From positions 1 through 40,564 of the forward strand of contig PXYT01000032.1 in assembly GCA_003023725.1 (NCBI GenBank): a stretch of 40,564 nucleotides of DNA, written 5' to 3'. Both the position numbers and the translations under genes were made by a program. This DNA is from Sulfobacillus benefaciens. Lineage in GTDB: Bacteria; Bacillota; Sulfobacillia; Sulfobacillales; Sulfobacillaceae. The notes under the pieces were generated by a model that saw nothing but the letters and a program-made list of their open reading frames with translations, made no database searches and had not been told where the DNA came from. This document shows, piece after piece, positions 25,268 through 32,603 of this stretch. Each line of letters begins with the position of its first letter. Position 1 is the stretch's first letter.

Positions 25268-26029
25268 ATGGCCCAGGCGAGTCAGCCCAGTATGAACCGG
25301 CCGATAAAGCCGTCGGGAAAACTCCCATATTGGGTAGAACCAGCCTTCACTATCGTGGCGTTTGGCGGCTTTATCATTTATTCCTTATGGGAAGTGTTGT
25401 TTCACAATACTGGGACCTATCATAATTATGTTTCGCCGTTTTTTTCTCCAGGTGTCGCGGGCTGGTTCGGGTTCCATGTGCTCACGGCCCTTTATGTGGT
25501 GTGGGTGCCATTTATCTTTCGGTTTTCATGTTACTACTACCGAAAAGAATATTACCGCGCTTTTTCTTTTCACCCGTTCGGTTGCGCGGTTGCCGAACCA
25601 AAATCGCATCGTAACCGCTCGTATAAGGGTGAATGGAAAATCAATAATTTGCATCGTTATACGTGGTTTTTAGCTGTGATTGTCCTCATTTTTCTTTGGA
25701 AAGATGTGGTAGAAGCCTTCATTTTTCCCAATGGGTTTGGCGTGGGCATAGGGTCTTTGATTTTGCTCATAAACGCGATTTTATTGACAGGATACACTTT
25801 TTCCTGTCATGCTTTTCGCAACATGATTGGGGGGCGTAAGGACTGTTTTTCCTGCACGGCTCATGGTCAAAGTCAAAAGACCACAAGCTACAAATTATGG
25901 CACCGGATTTCCGAAGCTAATGTCTTTCACGGAACATGGGCATGGGCGTCACTATTTTCCGTGTGGATCGCGGATCTTTATGTTCGCCTGTTGATTATGG
26001 GCGTAATTCATGACGTGAGGTTATTCTGA
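25268..26029 (+). CDS. sdhC: Succinate dehydrogenase membrane subunit, mycobacterial Sdh1 type
   Basis: A 253-residue anchor with about five membrane helices (24-44, 64-86, 131-152, 158-180, 220-245). There is no separate SdhD gene, so this single subunit anchors the complex and passes electrons to quinone. It carries the Cys/His motifs FSCYYYRKEYYRAF (from 87), GCAVAEP (105-111), FSCHAFRN (178-185) and CFSCTAH (193-199). Similar motifs characterise the SdhC of mycobacterial Sdh1, in which a membrane-embedded Rieske-type iron-sulfur cluster was described in place of heme. Start: ATG 25268, since AAAGAGGGG lies 7 bases upstream; ATG 25262 is too close to that site. The stop overlaps the sdhA start. 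No clear promoter was found in the 137 bases after rarA. Confidence 0.85.
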   Translation: MAQASQPSMNRPIKPSGKLPYWVEPAFTIVAFGGFIIYSLWEVLFHNTGTYHNYVSPFFSPGVAGWFGFHVLTALYVVWVPFIFRFSCYYYRKEYYRAFSFHPFGCAVAEPKSHRNRSYKGEWKINNLHRYTWFLAVIVLIFLWKDVVEAFIFPNGFGVGIGSLILLINAILLTGYTFSCHAFRNMIGGRKDCFSCTAHGQSQKTTSYKLWHRISEANVFHGTWAWASLFSVWIADLYVRLLIMGVIHDVRLF

Positions 26030-27810
26030 TGAATATAGAGACGATGGAAACCCACTCATTTGATGTTCTGGTTCTCGGCTCTGGCGGGGCAGGGCTCCGG
26101 GCCGCCGTCGAGGCGGCTTCGGGCGGCGGGTTGTCGGTAGGGCTGATTGGCAAATCTTTGTTGGGAAAAGCTCACACAGTCATGGCTGAAGGTGGTGCGG
26201 CGGCGTCTATCGGCAATGTGGACGCTCCTGACAGTTGGCAGACCCATTTTTACGACACGATGAAAAGTGGCCATTACATTAACAACTTTCGGACGGTTGA
26301 AGTCTTTGCCAAAGAGGCACCCGCTCGCGTTCTGGAGCTGGAACAATGGGGGGCGGTCTTCGACCGTACTCCGGAAGGACTGATTATGCAGCGGGCCTTT
26401 GGAGGGCACAGTTTTCGCCGCCTGGCTCATATTGGAGACAGAACCGGCATGGAACTGCTCCGAACGCTTCAGTACCGGGCTATCTCCTTGAACATCGAGA
26501 TTTTTCAAGAAGTCACCATCACCCGCTTATTGATGGATAAAGACCGTATTGCGGGAGCGTTCGGATATTACCGGGAAGACGGCCATTTCGTGATGTTCAA
26601 GGCCAAAGCTTTGGTTCTTGCCACCGGCGGATGGGGAAAAGTCTATAAAGTCACCTCCAATTCCTGGGAAAGCACAGGGGATGGCGCGGCCATGGCCTAT
26701 CGCCTGGGAGGCGAACTGCAGGATATGGAAATGGTTCAGTTTCATCCGACGGGGATGGTATGGCCTCCTGGGGTCGCCGGGCTTCTCGTGACGGAGGGTG
26801 TGCGCGGAGAAGGCGGTATTCTCTATAACTCGGAAAAAGAGCGTTTCATGCTGCGTTACGATCCGGAACGTCAGGAACTGTCCACCCGTGATGTCGTGGC
26901 CCGATCGATCTTCCGGGAAGTTCAAGAAGGCCGCGGAACCCCTCACGGCGGAGCATGGCTAGATATTAGCCAAAAAGGCGCGGATTTCATCAAGCAGAAA
27001 TTACCGGGGATGTACGAACAGTTGTTGACGCTGGGAGACATAGATATTACCAAGTCCCCATTCGAGGTCGCGCCAACCTGTCATTATACTATGGGTGGCG
27101 TCAAAGCACACGCTGAAACCTGTGCCACGAATATCCCAGGTTTATTCGCCGCTGGTGAGGTGGCTTGCGGACTTCACGGGGCTAATCGCCTTGGGGGGAA
27201 TTCGTTGGCGGACATTCTCGTCTTTGGGCGACGCGCAGGAATAGCGGCTCGTGACTTTGCGGGTTCCCGAAAGGGAGATGTTGTTATATCCGAGAGGGAG
27301 ATAGAGGAAGAAGCGGAACGTGTTTTGAAACCCTTTACCCGCCCTGATGGAGAAAATCCTTACACCATTCATCAAGAATTACAGGAAGCGATGTCGACGC
27401 ATGTCGGGATTGTGCGAGATCAGAAATTATTGGAAGACGGGCTTGAAAAGATTTTGAAACTCCAGGAACGAGCCAAAAATATGGGGGCTCAGGGCGGACG
27501 GACTTATAACCCGGGTTGGCACGCAGTGTTTGACGTGGAAAACATGTTGTTGCTCTCGGAACTAATCATTCGCGGAGCACTGGAACGGAAGGAAAGTCGG
27601 GGAGGTCACTGGCGGACAGATTATCCTGAAGAGCTTGAAGAAATGGGAAAATGGAATTTTGTTCATGAAATATCGCCAGATGGTGACCGCATTAAGCAGG
27701 TACCGGTTCCGATCATGCCTCCGGCCCTTCAGGAAATATGTTCTCGGCCCGTGGCTCCCGGCAAAGAGCCTTCCAAGAACTTAGACCAGCGGAAGGGGGC
27801 GTCGTCATGA
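26029..27810 (+). CDS. sdhA: Succinate dehydrogenase/fumarate reductase flavoprotein subunit
   Basis: Catalyses succinate oxidation at covalently bound FAD on the cytoplasmic side. The 593-residue protein has the dinucleotide fold GSGGAGLRAA (17-26). HTVMAEGG (49-56) contains the His that normally forms the FAD link. GDRTGMELLRTLQ and the catalytic PTCHYTMGGVK region near 350 are also present, with the C-terminal GGHWRTDYPE. The length is typical. ATG 26029 shares the A of the sdhC stop, and its own stop overlaps the sdhB start (ATGA 27807-27810). The three genes form one coupled operon. Confidence 0.95.
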   Translation: MNIETMETHSFDVLVLGSGGAGLRAAVEAASGGGLSVGLIGKSLLGKAHTVMAEGGAAASIGNVDAPDSWQTHFYDTMKSGHYINNFRTVEVFAKEAPARVLELEQWGAVFDRTPEGLIMQRAFGGHSFRRLAHIGDRTGMELLRTLQYRAISLNIEIFQEVTITRLLMDKDRIAGAFGYYREDGHFVMFKAKALVLATGGWGKVYKVTSNSWESTGDGAAMAYRLGGELQDMEMVQFHPTGMVWPPGVAGLLVTEGVRGEGGILYNSEKERFMLRYDPERQELSTRDVVARSIFREVQEGRGTPHGGAWLDISQKGADFIKQKLPGMYEQLLTLGDIDITKSPFEVAPTCHYTMGGVKAHAETCATNIPGLFAAGEVACGLHGANRLGGNSLADILVFGRRAGIAARDFAGSRKGDVVISEREIEEEAERVLKPFTRPDGENPYTIHQELQEAMSTHVGIVRDQKLLEDGLEKILKLQERAKNMGAQGGRTYNPGWHAVFDVENMLLLSELIIRGALERKESRGGHWRTDYPEELEEMGKWNFVHEISPDGDRIKQVPVPIMPPALQEICSRPVAPGKEPSKNLDQRKGASS

Positions 27811-28574
27811 GTGAGCAATATGTGTTGAGCATTTTTCGTGGAGACCAAAATGGGGGCGAGGAACAGGAATATCAGGTTCCGGCTATTCCCGGCATGGTGG
27901 TGTTGGATGCGGTTCATTATGTTCAAGCCCATGACGCTCCGGATTTGGGAGTGCGCTGGAACTGTAAAGCGGCGCACTGTGGCTCGTGCTCCGCAGAGAT
28001 TAACGGAATGCCCAAGCTGATGTGCAAAACGCGATTGGATGAATATCAGGGACAAGTGGTTCACATTCAACCAATGAGAACATTTCCCATCGTGAAAGAT
28101 CTGGTTGCGGATGTATCCTGGAACTATGAGGTGGCCAAAAAAATTGCGACGTTCACTCCCGTGAATGCGGCGCCATTCCGCATGCAGCAGTGGGATGTGG
28201 ACCGAGTTCAGGAATTTCATCACTGTATTGAGTGTTTCCTGTGTCAGGATGTGTGTCATGTCTTGCGCGATCATGATGCCAAGGACCAATATTTTGGACC
28301 GCGTTTCATGGTCAAAATGGCAGAATTCGAGATGCATCCTGTGGATGGAGCTGACCGCATTCCACAGCTGAAAAATGAAGGCGGAATCGGGATGTGCAAT
28401 GTGACCAAATGCTGTACGGAAGTGTGTCCGCAACACATTCATATCACGGACAATGCCATTATTCCTTTGAAAGAGCGAGTGGCGGATCGATACTATGACC
28501 CGATTCGGAATTTGATCAGGCGTCTTACCAAAAAAGAGGAATCGTCATCGTCCACTGTTCCTTCCAAAGCCTAA
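27807..28574 (+). CDS. sdhB: Succinate dehydrogenase iron-sulfur subunit
   Basis: Carries electrons from FAD to the membrane subunit. Cluster motifs in the 255 residues: [2Fe-2S] C53-x4-C58-x2-C61-x11-C73; [4Fe-4S] C140-x2-C143-x2-C146 with C150; and [3Fe-4S] C197, C202/C203 and C207. The first motif, CKAAHCGSC, is canonical. The tail is Lys/Ser rich. Start ATG 27807 overlaps the sdhA stop; the open frame upstream lies inside sdhA. Followed by a strong terminator, so it closes the operon. Confidence 0.95.
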   Translation: MSEQYVLSIFRGDQNGGEEQEYQVPAIPGMVVLDAVHYVQAHDAPDLGVRWNCKAAHCGSCSAEINGMPKLMCKTRLDEYQGQVVHIQPMRTFPIVKDLVADVSWNYEVAKKIATFTPVNAAPFRMQQWDVDRVQEFHHCIECFLCQDVCHVLRDHDAKDQYFGPRFMVKMAEFEMHPVDGADRIPQLKNEGGIGMCNVTKCCTEVCPQHIHITDNAIIPLKERVADRYYDPIRNLIRRLTKKEESSSSTVPSKA

Positions 28575-28592
28575 GTAGAGTCCCTTTGCGTG

Positions 28593-28634
28593 CAAAAGAC
28601 AACAGCTATGCGATATGCTGCCTGTTGTCTTTTG
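28593..28634 (+). terminator. Rho-independent terminator of sdhCAB
   Basis: CAAAAGACAAC (28593-28603) pairs perfectly with GTTGTCTTTTG (28624-28634), with inner AGC/GCT pairing. The T run lies inside the 3' arm. Confidence 0.75.
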
Positions 28635-29018
28635 TCGTCCGTCACAAAGGATGGGAAGGGACCTGGTTAAAGCTGCGGAAAATTCCTGGCTATTGCGAAC
28701 GCGGTCCAAGACGTAACACTTTGGACGTGTTTCCGCACTCGAGATGAAGAATTGTAGAATTCCTCTGCAGCCTGGGTCTGGCGGCGAGATCCTAGGCTTG
28801 TTCGTGGCATGGGCGAAATGGTGAGGACCGATCCATAAATTCGGGCATTACTGCGTAGGATTGTAGTGTTTTAATTAGTCATTTGGGATGGGTATGCTTT
28901 GTTTTTGGTTCATAAGGGCGAAACTTAGCTCATTGCTCGTCACGAGATCCATTGACCGAACGCACTGACCATGATAACGTAAAATTACGGAAGAGACTGT
29001 AAGGACGGTGGGGGTCTT
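28635..29018. other. Intergenic stretch before the Rrf2 gene, with a structured segment
   Basis: No gene supported in these 384 bases. A nested inverted repeat lies at 28674-28737: TGCGGAAA (28674-28681) with TTTCCGCA (28730-28737) outside, and GTCCAA (28704-28709) with TTGGAC (28721-28726) inside. A weak promoter candidate is TTGACC at 28952 with TAACGT at 28975. The rest shows nothing I can name. Confidence 0.45.
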
Positions 29019-29477
29019 ATGATCAAGATCTCAAGCAAGGGTCGCTATGGGGTAAAAGCCGTCTATGAACTGGCTTTGCACTACGGGCAAGGACCCGTTG
29101 CTGTGAATTGGATCGCTAAAGCACAGAACATTTCGGAACAATATTTAGAGCAACTGATGGGCCCTTTAAAAAAAGGCGGCTTGGTTCGGGGATTGCGTGG
29201 AGCGCAGGGAGGATACATGCTGGCCAAGCCTCCGGATCAGATTTCCGTCAGCGATGTCGTTGACGCAGTGGAAGGGCCTATTGTGTTAACAGATTGCAGT
29301 TCTTTTGAGGGACAGGGATGTCCTGAGATCGACTATTGTGTGGGCCCGGACGTTTGGAGCCGTGTCCAGGAAGCGTTGATCGAGACGATGTCTTCCATGA
29401 GTTTTCAAATGTTGATTGATTTGCAACGGGAGCACTTTAAAGAAACCGTGGCAAGTTTACTAGAAGGTGGGGGATAA
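29019..29477 (+). CDS. Rrf2-family transcriptional regulator (IscR/CymR-like)
   Basis: A DNA-binding regulator of 152 residues with the N-terminal winged helix (KISSKGRYGVKAVYELA at 3-19, recognition helix around SEQYLEQLMGPLKK). Three cysteines, C93, C101 and C107, match the region where IscR binds its [2Fe-2S] cluster (C92, C98, C104 in E. coli). This suggests an iron-sulfur sensor rather than the cysteine-metabolism CymR of Bacillus, which occupies the same genomic place. The start ATG 29019 follows GTGGGGGT. One base after its stop begins mnmA, so the two genes are coupled. No cysteine desulfurase (iscS/yrvO) lies between, unlike in Bacillus. Confidence 0.88.
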   Translation: MIKISSKGRYGVKAVYELALHYGQGPVAVNWIAKAQNISEQYLEQLMGPLKKGGLVRGLRGAQGGYMLAKPPDQISVSDVVDAVEGPIVLTDCSSFEGQGCPEIDYCVGPDVWSRVQEALIETMSSMSFQMLIDLQREHFKETVASLLEGGG

Positions 29478-29478
29478 C

Positions 29479-30534
29479 GTGGCTCAAACCGTGGTAGTGG
29501 GTTTAAGCGGCGGCGTCGACTCATCGACAGCGGCCGTTTTGCTTTTAGAGCAGGGATATGATGTCATCGGGGTTACGATGCGGCATCTCCCGGCCGAAAC
29601 CACTAACAGTTGTTGCTCGCTGGAGGCCATTGTGGATGCCAGACGCGTAGCGAAAAAGCTGGGGATTCCGCACTACCTTGTTGATGTCGAACAGCCGTTC
29701 TTTGAACGGGTCATTTTACCCTTTCAGGAAGCATATTTAACCGGGACAACGCCCAACCCCTGCGCTCTGTGTAATCGCTATATCAAATTTGGTGCGATGT
29801 GGGAATGGGCATCCAGCCAAGGCGCGGATTTTTTGGCAACGGGCCATTATGTTCGTCGTGTCCAACGTGACGGTTTGTTCTATATCATGCGCGGTGTGGA
29901 TCGGAGCAAAGATCAAAGTTATCTGTTATATACCATGAAGCAGGACGATTTGGCGCATTTGCTGTTTCCGTTGGGGGAATATTATAAAGAAGACTCCAGG
30001 GCCATTGCAGAGCGCTATGGGTTGGTTACGGCGCACAAACCCGAGAGCCAGGAATTGTGTTTTGTGCCTAAAAATGACTATCAAGGTTATCTGGAAATGC
30101 ATCGTCCCGAGGCTATCAGTCCTGGCGAGGTTGTGGATACGGGAGGGCACATTGTGGGACATCACCGGGGGGTAGCCTTTTACACCGTAGGACAAAGACG
30201 GGGACTGGGAATCAGTTCGAATGAGCCGCGGTATGTGGTCGCGCTGGATGCAGAAAAAAACCAGGTTGTGGTTGGGGCACAAGACGAAGTGTTTCAGAAA
30301 TCTGTGCTTGTCGAACAGGTCAATTATGTTGTTCCAATTTACACGGAGAAAATCACGGGTTGTGCCAAAATTCGGTATAATATGGAACCGGAACCTGCTG
30401 AATGGGTTGGACACGGATCAGACGCAGACATCGTTTTTCTCAATCCTCAATGGGCGATATCCCCCGGACAAATTGCTGCATTATATCAACAGGACACATT
30501 GATGGCAGGAGGAAGAATTCGAAAGCAAACTTAA
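29479..30534 (+). CDS. mnmA: tRNA-specific 2-thiouridylase MnmA
   Basis: Thiolates U34 of tRNA-Lys, -Glu and -Gln using sulfur from a cysteine desulfurase. The 351-residue protein has the PP-loop GLSGGVDSS (8-16). The catalytic Cys C98 lies in NPCALCN and the second Cys C194 in SQELCFVP. The C-terminal region includes YTVGQRRGLGI, typical of MnmA. Start: GTG 29479, with GGGGG 5 bases upstream, one base after the Rrf2 stop; GTG 29467 inside the upstream gene is a less likely start. The sulfur donor gene is not in the window. Confidence 0.95.
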   Translation: MAQTVVVGLSGGVDSSTAAVLLLEQGYDVIGVTMRHLPAETTNSCCSLEAIVDARRVAKKLGIPHYLVDVEQPFFERVILPFQEAYLTGTTPNPCALCNRYIKFGAMWEWASSQGADFLATGHYVRRVQRDGLFYIMRGVDRSKDQSYLLYTMKQDDLAHLLFPLGEYYKEDSRAIAERYGLVTAHKPESQELCFVPKNDYQGYLEMHRPEAISPGEVVDTGGHIVGHHRGVAFYTVGQRRGLGISSNEPRYVVALDAEKNQVVVGAQDEVFQKSVLVEQVNYVVPIYTEKITGCAKIRYNMEPEPAEWVGHGSDADIVFLNPQWAISPGQIAALYQQDTLMAGGRIRKQT

Positions 30535-30554
30535 TCTTTAAGGGATGGCGAGAA

Positions 30555-31031
30555 ATGGTTAGCAGATGGCATTTATTACATTTGCCGGTGACCCTCCAGG
30601 GAAAAACAGGTCCGTGGGGATGGGTTGAGGATGTCTTGATTCGCTGGCCGGAAGGTGTCATTGAAGGTGTTGGAGTGCGTACGGCCGTCCGCCGGTATTA
30701 CGTTCCGGCCACTACCGGTTCGATAAGCATCACGAACATGGGTGTTCGAATACTGAAAAAACAGTCCGTGGGAAAGCGCTCGCGTTCTTGGTGGAAAGGG
30801 TTCGGCAGGCAAAAGATTGGGATGAACCATCCGGTTTTCGGGAAAAATGGCGAAATTGTGGGGTTGGTAAAAGATTTGATGATTGATGAAACCAGTTTGG
30901 CAGTTCATGATATTGTCGTCAGCCGCGGGATATTGGAAGACCTGACCCATGGTGCCTTGTTGGTCTCGACGCGCGAAGTTCAAATTGATCTCGATGGCAG
31001 GATTAAAATTGTCCCGAACAGGGCAGTATAG
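30555..31031 (+). CDS. PRC-barrel domain protein (YrrD-like)
   Basis: A 158-residue protein with two PRC-barrel-like repeats: about 1-80 and 88-158 (KIGMNHPVFGKNGEIVGLVKDL is the more evident one). The B. subtilis equivalent, YrrD, lies at the same place between the mnmA and alaS regions; its function is not established. Start ATG 30555 follows AAGGGA about 10 bases upstream; the open frame upstream overlaps mnmA. The middle is basic (KKQSVGKRSRSWWKG), which could bind RNA or ribosomes as the PRC barrel of RimM does, but this is speculation. Confidence 0.7.
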   Translation: MVSRWHLLHLPVTLQGKTGPWGWVEDVLIRWPEGVIEGVGVRTAVRRYYVPATTGSISITNMGVRILKKQSVGKRSRSWWKGFGRQKIGMNHPVFGKNGEIVGLVKDLMIDETSLAVHDIVVSRGILEDLTHGALLVSTREVQIDLDGRIKIVPNRAV

Positions 31032-31060
31032 CGGTATCACGCCAAAAGGAGCAATGTAAC

Positions 31061-31249
31061 ATGAAAGATCCTTTATGCCCTGCTTGTGGGGGCCGCAATG
31101 TGGGTCGTGTGGGTACCGGGCAGTATTATTGCTGGGAATGCTTCATTGAGTTTTCGCTGAGTCCTCGAGGCGTCCGTATGTTTCGGGTTGAAGCGGATGG
31201 AGAATTGTCGCGTCTGGATGAATTCGGACCAGAAGAGGTGATGTCGTGA
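31061..31249 (+). CDS. Small zinc-ribbon protein
   Basis: A 62-residue protein with two CxxC knuckles, CPACGG (6-11) and CWEC (24-27), forming a probable Cys4 zinc ribbon, followed by an acidic tail. No close family is recognised. ATG 31061 has AAAGGAG about 11 bases upstream. The last codons overlap the following gene (GTGA at 31246-31249), indicating coupling. Possible roles include nucleic acid or protein binding, but this cannot be decided. Confidence 0.7.
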   Translation: MKDPLCPACGGRNVGRVGTGQYYCWECFIEFSLSPRGVRMFRVEADGELSRLDEFGPEEVMS

Positions 31250-31452
31250 AAATGAAATATGTCACCGGGATGGTCACGGGCGCTTTGGTGGGGGCGGTGA
31301 TGGCCGGGGTCTGGTTGTTGCGGAAAACCGATTCCGGTAGTGTCTATCGACTGGCTTGGCGCCAGGCCCGCCACATGACGCCGAAGGCGTGGCGAGCGGC
31401 CAAGGTTGGAGGACGGGAGCTTTTTCACATGGCGAAACGGCGCCTGAGTTAA
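31246..31452 (+). CDS. Small single-span membrane protein
   Basis: A 68-residue protein with a glycine-rich hydrophobic segment at about 5-25 (VTGMVTGALVGAVMAGVWLL), then an amphipathic, strongly basic tail (RRL/KR rich). The shape recalls YtxH-type proteins, but I do not assign a family. The start GTG 31246 overlaps the stop of the zinc-ribbon gene, with AGAGGTG upstream; ATG 31252 is an alternative. It ends 26 bases before the AI-2E permease gene. Confidence 0.55.
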   Translation: MKMKYVTGMVTGALVGAVMAGVWLLRKTDSGSVYRLAWRQARHMTPKAWRAAKVGGRELFHMAKRRLS

Positions 31453-31478
31453 GGCAATTTGCGGATGAGGGTGGCAAT

Positions 31479-32525
31479 GTGAGATATCCGAATATCGCCG
31501 GGAACCCCAGAAAGTTTTATCGATGGGGACTCCTGGCGGTTTTCGTGGTGGGCGTTGTGGGAATCCTGTCTGCTGCGCGAGTCGTTTTGTTGCCGTTTCT
31601 CTTTGCGATCATTTTGGCATATTTTTTGGCTCCTTTGGTCGAACTGTTCGTGAAACATCGGATCCATCGTGTGCCCGCGATTCTTTTATCCTATGCCCTA
31701 GTGGTTCTGATTCTTGCTGCTACGGTCGTTTATATGGTGCCCTTGTGGGTGCAGGAGACCGGGAAGATGATTCATGTGGTTCCCACGCTGACAAAACAAA
31801 TCCAACTGAGCTGGAATTACTGGCTTAAGCGCTTTCATCAGGCTCCAATTCCGGGATCGGTGCGAAAGGCCATCGACGAAGCGGGTATTCGTTGGGAAAA
31901 CAAGCTGTTTTCCCTGACTAGACAATTGGTGAGTGCTGTTTTCGGAGTACTCCCCGGGGTTTTAAGTGTTGTTGTTTCGCCCATTTTGGCTTTCTACTTG
32001 CTTAAAGACATGGACCGAATCCGGGAGAGATTTTGGCAAGTGGTTCCGATCAGGTGGCACGCTCCGGTATACGTCCTGGCTCTGGATGTTGATCGGGCTC
32101 TCAATGGATTTATTCGTGGCCAACTTCTTGTTGCCTTGTTTGTCGGAATTCTGTCGGGGCTGTGGGTCGGGTTTCTGGGAATTCCTCTTGCGCTTTTGAT
32201 TGGAGCCATTGCCGCTCTCACGGACGTCATTCCTTATGTGGGACCCATAGCAGGCGCCGTTCCGGCTGTGATGTTGGGCTTGGAACAATCCCCCATTAAG
32301 GCATTATATGCCGTTTTGGGATTTGTCGCCATTCACCAATTGGAGGGCACGGTGATTGGACCCAAAATTATGGGGGATTCCGTGGGACTCCATCCTTTGG
32401 TCGTTATTTTTGCCATTCTTGTAGGGGGAGAGATTGGGGGATTAGCCGGTTTATTGCTGGCTGTGCCGACGGCGGCTGTGGTTAAAGTTATTTTAGGTCA
32501 TTTGTACCGTCACCTGATTATCTGA
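31479..32525 (+). CDS. AI-2E family membrane transporter (YrrI-like)
   Basis: A 348-residue polytopic protein of the AI-2E/UPF0118 family, with about eight hydrophobic segments and the typical pattern PILAFYLLKDMDRIRERFW near 167-185 and DVIPYVGPIAGAVPA near 249-263. Members are Na/H or small-molecule transporters; the substrate here is unknown. In Bacillus the homologue YrrI also precedes alaS. Start: GTG 31479 with GAGGGTGG (31467-31473) 5 bases upstream; the longer frame overlaps the preceding gene without support. Confidence 0.88.
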   Translation: MRYPNIAGNPRKFYRWGLLAVFVVGVVGILSAARVVLLPFLFAIILAYFLAPLVELFVKHRIHRVPAILLSYALVVLILAATVVYMVPLWVQETGKMIHVVPTLTKQIQLSWNYWLKRFHQAPIPGSVRKAIDEAGIRWENKLFSLTRQLVSAVFGVLPGVLSVVVSPILAFYLLKDMDRIRERFWQVVPIRWHAPVYVLALDVDRALNGFIRGQLLVALFVGILSGLWVGFLGIPLALLIGAIAALTDVIPYVGPIAGAVPAVMLGLEQSPIKALYAVLGFVAIHQLEGTVIGPKIMGDSVGLHPLVVIFAILVGGEIGGLAGLLLAVPTAAVVKVILGHLYRHLII

Positions 32526-32526
32526 C

Positions 32527-32556
32527 TTGACCGCTGCAGAATGAGCCAAGTACAAT
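32527..32556 (+). promoter_or_regulatory. Sigma-A promoter of alaS
   Basis: TTGACC (32527-32532), 18-base spacer, TACAAT (32551-32556). The predicted start near 32563 leaves a leader of about 40 bases, too short for a T-box riboswitch, which controls alaS in many Firmicutes. Confidence 0.65.
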
Positions 32557-32603
32557 GAATAAGATTAGTCAAAGCCTGCTCGCCAAGGCAAGGAGGACTT
32601 TCC

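Noticed and set aside
27729-28442. 237-codon ORF on the - strand
   Set aside because: It lies opposite sdhB, whose cluster motifs are complete; the - strand product has no recognisable features.
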